Source: Halichoerus grypus (lineage: Eukaryota; Chordata; Mammalia; Carnivora; Phocidae). From it: DNA of 64,000 nt. Shown here in pieces: positions 55,900 to 64,000 of this stretch (positions within the stretch are counted from its first letter, which is position 1; the number at the start of each line of letters is the position of its first letter). The stretch spans positions 5,652,001-5,716,000 of the forward strand of contig NC_135726.1 of assembly GCF_964656455.1 (NCBI RefSeq), in the 5' to 3' direction. The notes beneath the pieces were generated by a model. That model worked only from the letters and a program-made list of their open reading frames with translations, was not told the DNA's origin and ran no database searches. The position numbers and the translations under genes are program-made.

Positions 55900-56035
55900 C
55901 AGTAACACTCAGCATTTTGCTGTGTAGTTTTTGGTTAATTTATGACTCCTATATAAGATTGTAAGCTCCTTAAGGGTAGCGATGTGACTTATGTGTCTCT
56001 TTATTACCAGTGCCCAGAGGTTTGATCAATGTTTG
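55900..56035 (+). mobile_element. L2 LINE 3' relic
   Basis: 'aagattgtaagctccttaagggtagcgatgtgacttatgtgtctctttattaccagtgcccagag' is the L2 'GTAAGCTCCTTGAGGGCAGG' region. Confidence 0.65.
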
Positions 56036-56049
56036 CCAAAGGATTTTTT

Positions 56050-56395
56050 AAAGGATAGACAGTTGTATGGATGATGAGTAGACTGATGGATGAGTGGGTG
56101 GATACATGAAAGGATGAATGTGTAAATGGATTTATAGGTAAATAAAGAGGAGGGTAAATGGGTGGATGGATGGATAGGGACAGAGAGATGAACACATATG
56201 CAGATGAATGGGTAGGTGCATGGGTGAGTGAGTGGATGGTTGGGTGAGTCCATGGTTGAGTGGATGGATGGATGATAGATTAATCACTGGGTGGACAGAT
56301 GGATGAACAGAGAATGAATGAATGCTGGATGAGTGAGGGTGAGTGAATGGTGGCTGAGTGAGTGGACAGCTAGATGAATGGGTGAAGAATGACCT
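56050..56395 (+). repeat. Degenerate (GGAT/GAAT)n tetranucleotide tract
   Basis: About 340 bp of imperfect GGAT, GAGT and GAAT units. Frames on the minus strand (His/Pro/Ser-rich) are low-complexity shadows. Confidence 0.92.
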
Positions 56396-58539
56396 CAACC
56401 ATCAAGATATCAATGTTCACTTCAACAGTATAGCTTACTTCCAATAAGATAATCTCCAACTGTTAATCCCTTGAATAAACTCACAAAACCTGAACTGCCA
56501 GCAAGTGAAAGAGTAGGCAGACCCCTCATGGCCTGCATGCCCTGGAGCTGAAAGAATATGAAGATGCTAGAATTTCAGGCTATTGGCCAATAGATGAAAT
56601 GTTTCCCTGTGGCAACCAATAGCATTGCTCTGGCAATAGTCAAATCTGCTTCACTTCATTATCTTTTAAAAATCATTTCTTGCATATTAAAATCACCCCT
56701 TTTATTCTTCAGAAATGATACCTAACATGAACCTAGAGGCAAGCTGTAGAAGATGCACTTGAAACAGAAATGGACACCGACGGAAATAAGGGAGTCAAGC
56801 CCAGAACGGCCTACCTTCCCAGGCAATCCTTGAAAAACAATCTCTTCAGATAAGCAAGATAAGAGAACGACTTCCCCAAATGTGACCTTGTTTCAAAGCC
56901 ACACAGCCTTCCTCATGCCAGTCTGCAGTTAGTCAGAAAATAAGAGAATATATAGTATTCAGCTACTGCCATGTGTGGAATGAAGCCTCACCCTGTTCCT
57001 GTGTGTTAGGTTATTGTGTTTTTTATTACTGCCACTATGCTAGAGAGGTCTTTCCTTCCTCCAAGATAACAACAGAATAGTGAACCAGTTTGAGAGAGAA
57101 AAGCTGTCAGTTTGGATAAAATTAGTCTGTTTTATTTTTTTATTTAAAAAAATGGGAAGCTAATCATGCCAATTGTAATTTTAGTAAGTTATTTCTAATG
57201 TGAGTTTATTAAAGCATGAATTTTCCCTTGGGCTAGACTAATGACCACTATTAGGTATGCTACCCTATTTTAAACGATCAAAATATTCAATGAAATAAGA
57301 TGAAAATTATAGATAGTGATAATTACAAAATGTCAGCATCACCTGGAATCAATTTACTAATATGTCAGTTTGGGTATGGAGAAGAAGAGTCATTTTAAAA
57401 TGTGCAGAAGGCACGTTGCATGGGCTGCTGTCATTTATCCTTTGGGGACTGTCACGACTGAATATTTATATGCCTTGCTCTCCCCTGCAGTTGTTTCTAG
57501 CCTGCTGGCTACACCCTTTATCAGAGAGCAAGGGAAGGACTGGCAAGGAGAGAAAGCTCCCCCACCTCCCTCAATCCCCAGGTCCTTTCCTAAATTTTTG
57601 CAGGGAAGTGGAGACAGACCTTTCAAATAAACCAATTCAGTTGTAACCACTTGGGGTCTATATATGTGATTTTCCTCTTAAATATATAGTATTGGCCATC
57701 CCCCACCCCCAATTCCTGTAAGTGAACAGGAGCGGGGTTCTATGTAATTAGATATATCGCAAACGCCGTTGCTTAGTTTTAAGTCAAGGCTTCAGCTGTG
57801 CTTGTTTTGTTTAGGTGAATCACCTGTGTACCTGAAATCATGAGCAAAATGAATTTGCTCTTGGCACAGAAGGGCAGATACCACATCCCCTAAAGTGTAC
57901 CTGTCAGGGAATGGTGCAGTTAATGTGATGCACATGCACAGATGTGTTTGGCTCCTTGGGGGACTGATCAATTCATTGAGGCTGTCAAAAATACCGGTGT
58001 GACGAGATAGGATGAGAACCACGACCTTCCCTCTTTCCCTTTCCTACAGTTGCCTCCCCCCAATATCCTTCTGCCACCATCTGCCACACAAAAGATATTT
58101 GGGGGTCTAAACATGTGCTCATACAGACACACACTCGAATGCTGCACTCCTCAGTTTAAACAACGACCAACAATTTGGTTCTGGTGGGAGAGAGTGCCTG
58201 GATGAACTCCCAAAGTAGAGCTGGTCAGTTACAGGTAAATCTTGACATTGGTTTAGATCTTTGTTTCCTGTTCTTTTCTGCTTTGTCTTCTGCCCCCTCC
58301 CACCCTGCCCCTCAAAGCCACTGATGGTTCTTACAGGTCCACTCCCAAACTCTCTCTTCTGCACAGTCTATTCCAGATGCCTTTGTCCCACAGGAGCAAG
58401 AAACCTTCCTACTGAACACCAGGGAATAACCTGGGCCATGCCAGCAGCCCAATTTGACCAGGACCATTGGACTCGGTACGGGAATTCCTGGAGCAGCCTC
58501 TGCTCTGTTCTGGGTGGACAGCTCTGGGAAACAGCACGG
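56396..58539. other. Unique sequence, possibly with conserved noncoding parts
   Basis: No repeat recognised. The AT-rich complex stretch at 57110-57400 with several TAAT cores and the stretch at 57720-57980 have the texture of conserved noncoding DNA. No gene structure seen. Confidence 0.3.
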
Positions 58540-58740
58540 CACGGTGGTGGAGACCATAGGTTCTGAAGCCAAACTGCCACCTACCAGTGGTGCGACTTTG
58601 GGCAAGTCCCCAATGTCTCGGTGACTCAGTTTCCTCGGCTACAAAATCGGGAAAATTATACCTGCCTCCTAGAGATTAAATTTGCCAAGTGCTTAGAATG
58701 GAACCTAGCACACAGTAAGTGCTTTTTACATATTTATTAA
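58540..58740 (+). mobile_element. MIR SINE relic
   Basis: 'ggtggtggagaccataggttctgaagccaaactgcc', 'gtgcgactttgggcaagtccccaatgtctcggtgactcagtttcctcggctacaaaatcggg' and 'agtgcttagaatggaacctagcacacagtaagtgct' form a near-complete MIR. Confidence 0.9.
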
Positions 58741-59295
58741 ATAAAAAAATGATTTCTAATGGATCAATTGCTCAAGCCTCAGTGTTTGATTACTCAGCCT
58801 CCCCACTTCGAGGTTCCTTTTCATCTCTGTTCCAGAGTCCAGCATCTTTCTTTGGACTGGGATCTCAATCTTTCTATCTGAGATCAATTAATGTACCCAG
58901 CAATCATCGGAGCTGATTCCTAATCATTCTCTTTTCTCAGACCTACACTTGTATTTAAAACTACCATAGAACTGAAGACCAAGGATACTTCGGTTCCTGA
59001 GACTCAGACAACCTAACCATTTTAAATCCCCTATCGAACTAAGGAAAGGAAGGTGGTAGCCTTTGCCATGTCCTATGTTTGGAAATGATTGAATATAGGT
59101 TTCTATTACCTTGTGTGCCTAAAGCACCAAGCTTTTGTAAAGAATGAAGCCTGTGGATAGGTCTAAGTTAAAACCTACTAGTTCTTAAAAGGAAATGCAT
59201 GAAATAATAAATAATAAATAAGGAAGGGGATGATTCCCTGCCAACCGTATCTAATAAAAACTTGCTGGTGATCACATCTTAAAGAAAGAAGGCAG

Positions 59296-59298
<3 letters not shown>
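58741..59298. other. Unique sequence, nothing recognised
   Basis: No repeat or gene recognised. Confidence 0.4.

Positions 59299-59366
<68 letters not shown>
59299..59366 (+). repeat. (GT)n(GA)n compound microsatellite
   Basis: About 19 GT units joined to about 14 GA units with no break; likely polymorphic. Confidence 0.97.
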
Positions 59367-59369
<3 letters not shown>

Positions 59370-59774
59370 GACAGATTCCAAAGGCCATTCCCAAAGAGGA
59401 GCTACAACAAGGTCTCAGGCAAAGTCTACATCATGAATGAACATAAAGCCTTCTATTCCAGGGAGACTGCTTCAAAGGTCAATACTTATTTGGGTTGAAA
59501 AGACATAGCAGCAATATGGAAATGCACCCAACACCCAAAACTTAGCAGTAAGGTTGGCTTCAGCATCATGGATCAAACAGGTGGATACCAAGTTATTGAA
59601 AGAGACAACATTTTTAGACCAGCTAAACCTGAGAGCTATCCTAGGTTTTTGAGACTGAGATGCCTTTATCCTATCAAGGTATATAGACAGTTATAGGGGC
59701 TGCATCATTCCTCAAGACAAGCAAGATATTCTGGACAGACAGTGTAAGTGAGCATCATTTTGCATTAAAGTAAT
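59367..59774. other. Unique sequence, nothing recognised
   Basis: No repeat or gene recognised. Confidence 0.35.
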
Positions 59775-60335
59775 CATGGATATTGTGGTAGGTGCCTGCT
59801 CTCAATGGTCTCCGCCTCCCTGTATGTACGCCCTTGGGTAATTTCCCCTCTTGAGTATGTGCAGAACCTAGTCACTTGTTTCTAATGAATAGAATATGGC
59901 AAAAGTGTCAGGGTATCTCCTCCATGATTAAGTTACCAAAGATTGTGACTTCTCTCTTCTTGGCATTTTGGCTCTCTAATTCTTCTCACTTGTTTTCTCT
60001 GAAGAAACATGCTGCCATGTAGTGAGCTGCCCTATGGAGAAGTCCATATGGCAAGGAACTGGGCTTTCTCTGGCCAACAGCCAGAATGGAAGTAAGGCCC
60101 TCGGTCCATTAGCCTTCAGGATGGAATCCTACCAATAACCCCATGAGTGAGCTTGGAAGTGAACTCATCCCCAGTTGAGGCTTCAGAGGACTGTAGCCCC
60201 AGCCCACACCTTAACAGCAGCCTTGATTATAGCCAGGGCACCTGCTAAGATGAACCCATTCCTGACCCACAGAAACTGTGCAGTAATAAATGTGATTTTG
60301 TTAAGCAGCAGTTGATAACTAATGCAGGTTTATTA
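59775..60335 (+). mobile_element. MLT1-type LTR relic (MaLR/ERVL)
   Basis: 'aatagaatatggcaaaagtg', 'gaggcttcagaggactgtagccccagcccacaccttaacagcagcc' and 'cctgacccacagaaactgtgcagtaataaatgtgattttgttaag' are the conserved middle and 3' part of MLT1 LTRs. Confidence 0.75.
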
Positions 60336-60484
60336 TGGACTAGGGTTTCAGCTCATGCACACACAAGGCCCCCTGAATTATATGCTCTAGGAGGTGCCAT
60401 GCACAAAGAATGCTGTGGAGATACATAACATTAGAGCCCTGCAACCATATTTACATCTTCACTTTGAATATTTTTTATCTTTTT

Positions 60485-60630
60485 GAGCTAGCTATCTGAC
60501 CTGACCTCCTTGATCCTCAGTTTCCTAAACTGTAAAGTGGATATAAGAATCTTGGTATCATCGGTTTCCTGGGAAAGGTAAACCAGGGGTCTCTGAAAAG
60601 CACGGTATCTGGCGTACAACAGCTTTGATT
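60485..60630 (+). mobile_element. MIR SINE relic
   Basis: 'agctatctgacctgacctccttgatcctcagtttcctaaactgtaaagtggatataa' is the MIR core. Confidence 0.65.
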
Positions 60631-61379
60631 CCGTGCAAAGTGCTAGGACTCTGAGGGCTCTGTCTTTACTCCAGCTAGAAGTAGAACCTCCCATCTCTTC
60701 TCTGTCAGAGGAAGGGAGGAATGAAGTCACCTCAAACCAGCTCTGTCTGCTTTCCCAAGGCAGTTCCCCTCTGGTGTTTGATTATATCATTAAGTACCAG
60801 GTGTTTAGTTTGGAAAGAAAACCAACTCCATAGTCAACCCCTCTAGGTACAATGAAAACAGAACACACATAGATCATGGATTTAACCTTCTCATTCCGTT
60901 AAAGCCTGTGTTCCCCCAAACAAATAGATTCTTATTTGAAAAGAAGGTTCTCATTTGCAGGTTGTTTGTGTATTATTAAATTTGCCACTATGTCCAGCTG
61001 GTCCCTTTGTGTGTCCCCACTGACTACAGTAATGTCTACAGATTCAGAGACTTCCACTAAGCACGGCTGCTTGTTAAAAATAATAAAGGGCTCCTGCCAG
61101 TTGAGCACCAACTCTGTGCTAGGTATTTCTGCTTGCAGATTTTGATATTTTTGCACACATGGCATAAATAGTGCCCTTTGCTATTGCTCCCTTCACACCT
61201 CCATCCACTCATGAAAAAAAATCCACCAGTATGTGTCCCAAACAGAGGGACAGTCTAGGAATAGGCTTAAGGGTTGTTTCTCCCAACATGTATCCAAGCA
61301 AAGAAGAAAGGTACTAATGTTGCAAGGATCAATGGTGTATCTGGCCCTGTCCTGGGAGGCTTCTGCAAGGGGGTCTCAG
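60631..61379. other. Unique sequence, nothing firmly recognised
   Basis: A faint reverse MIR end near 61080-61130 ('gttgagcaccaactctgtgctaggta'). Otherwise nothing recognised. Confidence 0.35.
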
Positions 61380-61815
61380 GGAGGCTGTGAAGCATATGAG
61401 TTAAGGTCATTGGCTGAGGGGCCAAACTGCCTGAGTTTTAATCCTTCCTCCACTATTTACTTACTAGAGAACTTCAGGCATATTACTTAACCTCTCTGTG
61501 GCCCAGTTTCTTCAGCTGTGAGATGGAGTTAATAGAGTACCATCTCTTGGGGCGCCTGGGTGGCTCAGTCGTTAAGTGTCTGCCGTCAGCTCAGGTCATG
61601 ATCCCAGGGTCCTGGGATCGAGCCCCGCTTCGGGGTCCCTGTTCCATGGAGAACCTGCTTCTCCCTCTCCCACTCCCCCTGCTTGTGTTCCCTCTCTCAC
61701 TGTGTCTCTCTCTGTCAAAATAAAATAAAATCTTAAAAAAAAAAAGAGTACCATCTCATAACACTGTCTTAAAGATCAAATAAGTCAACAGATTTTAAAT
61801 ATGCAACTCATCTTA
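61380..61815 (+). mobile_element. MIR SINE relic split by a SINEC
   Basis: 'ctgcctgagttttaatccttcctccactatttacttactagagaacttcaggcatattacttaacctctctgtggcccagtttcttcagctg' is MIR. It resumes after the SINEC at 61758 with 'ataacactgtcttaaagatcaaataag'. Confidence 0.85.
61534..61757 (+). mobile_element. SINEC with perfect 13-bp TSD, nested in MIR
   Basis: SINE body 61549-61744 with the standard head, CT-rich part and A-rich tail. AGAGTACCATCTC at 61534-61546 and 61745-61757 matches without error; two extra T bases lie before the head. Confidence 0.95.
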
Positions 61816-61854
61816 CCAAGGAATCAACAAAGGTTATCAGTCTAACCTTTGATA

Positions 61855-62025
61855 TATAGACTATGAGCTAGGTGTGATTCCACTCCCATTTTACTGATGA
61901 GAAAAGTGAAGTTCAGAGAAACCAAAGTCCTTCCCCAAGCTCATAGAGCTGGTAGATGACAGAACTAGAATACCAACCCACACAGGACTGAGTCCAAAGC
62001 TGTGACTACCATAACTACTGACTTA
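61855..62025 (-). mobile_element. MIR SINE relic, minus strand
   Basis: 'cccattttactgatgagaaaagtgaagttcagagaaa...ccaagctcatagagctggtagatgacagaac' is the reverse MIR core, followed by the head in reverse. Confidence 0.85.
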
Positions 62026-62039
62026 GGAGGCTCTGCTGA

Positions 62040-62260
62040 TTCTCTTGTAGATACTGGTAATGATAACAGTGACCACAAAATGTCCATTTCTTGTGTGCCA
62101 GGTACCATCCTAAGAGCTTCACATGCATTTGTCTCATTCACTCTTCATCACATCTATATGCAGTAGGTGCAATCGTCACCATGTAACAAATAAGGAAATT
62201 GAGGTGCAGAAAGGTGAAACAATGCACTCAAAGTCACAAGTGGTAGAGACTCCTAATGCT
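62040..62260 (-). mobile_element. MIR SINE relic, minus strand
   Basis: 'cttgtgtgccaggtaccatcctaagagcttcacatgcatttgtctcattcactcttcatcacatctatatgcagtagg' and 'aataaggaaattgaggtgcagaaaggtgaaacaa' fit the reverse MIR. Confidence 0.85.
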
Positions 62261-62639
62261 CATCATGCCCTGTCCCACTCTCCTTCCAGGCACATGGGAG
62301 GATGAGGAGTCCCAGGACCGTAAGGCAGGGCCCTGGAATCGTTCTTGCTCAAGGGCTATAGGCAGAAGTGATCTGATTCATTTCTAAGTCAAAGCATTTC
62401 ATTGCTGAGACTCTCCAATGCTCTCTCCCCAGCTGTAGCAATCGTAGGAGCACATTTGATAAAGGAGGGGCCATAAGACCAAGCAGCCTCACTTGCTCAG
62501 CCCCCTCATGCAGAAGCGTTCCCTGACTTAGTTTTCACAAGGGACAGCTAACCCTGCATCGTGTACGGGCCCTGGGAGGTGTGCTTGTTTGTGATTTGGC
62601 TAGCTTTCCCTATCCTGGCTGACATAGCTGGTCATGGTA
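62261..62639. other. Unique sequence, nothing recognised
   Basis: No repeat or gene recognised. Confidence 0.35.
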
Positions 62640-62795
62640 TTTCCAGGGTTCAAAACCTAGAAAATGAGAACAGTGATAACTTTAAAACAGGGTGGGGGTG
62701 AGAATTAAGTTATATCAGATAAAATCTATATGGAAAGGCCTAACACAGAGCTAAGCACATGGTAAATGCTCAATAAAACTTTGTTGAATAAAAGA
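62640..62795 (+). mobile_element. MIR SINE relic (3' half)
   Basis: 'aaacctagaaaatgagaacagtgataac' and 'aaaggcctaacacagagctaagcacatggtaaatgctcaataaaactttgttgaa' match the MIR 3' half. Confidence 0.7.
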
Positions 62796-62854
62796 AGAGA
62801 ATTCTTTTTCTGAAGGTCAAGATTAAAATCTTCTCAAGAATACATAGTGAGAGC

Positions 62855-63095
62855 TGACAGCATGTGGTACTTACACTGTGCCAAGCATATTCCTAAGGGC
62901 ACTGTGCATAAAGACCTACTTATTTCTCACAATAACTTGTGAGAAAAGTACCGTAAGTATCCACAATTTACAGATGGGAAAACCAAGGCATATCAAAATT
63001 AAGGAATAGAACTAAAGTCATATAGCTGTAAATGGAAAAGCTGGGTCCCAAACCGAAGCAGTGTGGCCCCAGAGCCTATATTCTTGACCTAGTGT
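62855..63095 (-). mobile_element. MIR SINE relic, minus strand
   Basis: 'acttacactgtgccaagcatattcctaagggcactgtgcataaagacctacttatttctcacaataac' through 'tttacagatgggaaaaccaaggca' to 'gtcccaaaccgaagcagtgtggccccagagcct' is a near-complete reverse MIR. Confidence 0.88.
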
Positions 63096-63379
63096 CAGGA
63101 AAGTGTTTTGTTTTTTTTTTTTTTTTTTTAAAAAGGAAACTCCATCAAGTAACTAGTTAGATGTAAAGAAAAATAATATATAAAGTTAATAAAAAAAAGA
63201 AAATGTAATATTGGCAACACAAGAAGGATCTTACTTTCAATTTTCTTCAGCAAAGTTACTTCATAATGGTATGTGAACATACATATAAATATCCATACAT
63301 AGAAGAAAACACAAAGTGTACTGGAGATTGGTGACACTTGAAGGCAGCTCTAGACTTTTATGGGATGAAACACAAATAA

Positions 63380-63498
63380 GGGGCACCTGGGTGGCTCAGT
63401 TGGTTAAGCATCCAACTCTTGATCTCAGCTCAGGGCTTGATCTCAGGATTGTGAGTTCAAGCCCTGCATTGGGCCCCATGATGGTCATGGAGCCTACT

Positions 63499-63541
<43 letters not shown>
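63380..63541 (+). mobile_element. Older SINEC ending in a (CA)n microsatellite
   Basis: Head GGGGCACCTGGGTGGCTCAG, A box GTTGGTTAAGCATCCAAC, then a diverged body to about 63500. The usual A-rich tail is replaced by about 20 CA units (63501-63541). No TSD identified. Confidence 0.88.
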
Positions 63542-63545
<4 letters not shown>

Positions 63546-64000
63546 TGTACCCCAAACACAAAGTTGTAATGTACTAATGTTCAAAGGAAACTTCCAGATA
63601 TATCTCCACTGGGTCATAGGGACAAGTCCATCCATTACTCCCCCCCCCCTGCAGACTATTTATGTCAAGGGATCCCTGGGGCCCTAGAAAGGCAGAGCAT
63701 GGCAGGAATAAAGCCAGAGTGGCAGCCTTCCAGAACCTTCCACACATCCTTGCTATCAACCACTACATCAATCTAGGGATGGGCAAACTAGAGAAAGGAA
63801 AGGAGGAACTTTCACAAAGTAGCAGCTCTCAAGGCAAAGGAAACCACAAAGAGTAAGAGGGACATTTCTCTCTGCTGCCACAGGAGAATTCAGACAGCCT
63901 GACCGTAAATGTTTCTGCTGGCTCAGCCCACCTCCAGGCTTCCCCTGCCTTTCCAGCCTTTGCATCCTCTGCCTCGGGCCCCAGCACCAAGCTGAGTCTG
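63542..64000. other. Unique sequence, nothing recognised
   Basis: Contains a C run at about 63640-63649. No repeat or gene recognised. Confidence 0.4.

Noticed and set aside
56004..56398. His/Pro/Ser-rich minus-strand frames
   Set aside because: Translation of the degenerate GGAT tract.

Overview
The window is mammalian nuclear DNA with no host protein-coding gene that can be supported. The only long intact reading frames belong to a LINE-1 (L1) retrotransposon. The lineage signal is strong. There are eleven tRNA-Lys-derived carnivore SINEs (SINEC/CanSINE; head GCGCCTGGGTGGCTCAG, then a CT-rich tract and an AAATAAAATCTTT tail) plus carnivore-type L1 3' ends. The SINE sequence is the type I associate with arctoid caniforms (bear, seal, mustelid) rather than the dog SINEC_Cf type. 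The exact species cannot be read from the window.

Layout. 0.3 kb: a MIR relic. 0.55-7.74 kb: a full-length, apparently intact L1 on the + strand. It has a GC-rich 5'UTR with a YY1-like site at +13, a T-rich internal duplication, ORF1 (298 aa), an 81-nt open spacer, ORF2 (1271 aa, all inspected catalytic residues present), a double 3'UTR, a 38-nt A tail and a perfect 16-bp target-site duplication (TSD). 7.7-11.6 kb: mostly unique sequence, a small palindromic element, and a SINE/L1 composite sharing one TSD. 11.6-22.6 kb: old LINE, MLT1 LTR, L2 and MIR relics, with two SINECs. 22.6-25.7 kb: a long L2 relic split by a younger L1 3' end, then a hAT-like DNA transposon relic carrying a 41-bp-arm palindrome. 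27.1-32.5 kb: an old L1 relic, a MIR, and a 307-bp block that reappears inverted 3.6 kb away inside a SINEC. 33.9-42 kb: an old L1 relic, a Z-DNA-prone repeat, two young SINECs with 14- and 18-bp TSDs and a perfect 44-bp tandem duplication. 47-48.5 kb: a hAT element with 8-bp TSDs and an MLT1 LTR. 50.7-52.4 kb: an old direct duplication with a SINEC in one copy. 52.7-64 kb: L2, LTR, MIR and microsatellite material with two more SINECs.

Function. The L1 supplies its own RNA-binding chaperone (ORF1p) and endonuclease/reverse transcriptase (ORF2p). L1 machinery also mobilises SINECs, so it is the one potentially working system in view. The rest reads as intergenic or intronic sequence, with a few complex non-repeat stretches that could be conserved enhancers. 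The most unusual items are the inverted templated patch inside a SINE, the two-tailed L1 3'UTR with a G-quadruplex motif in each half, the single stop codon between in-frame ORF1 and ORF2, and the outward-facing SINE/L1 composite. I see no CRISPR array, rRNA, true tRNA gene or prokaryotic feature. Repeat family names come from recognition by eye, and edges of old repeats are approximate (tens of bases).
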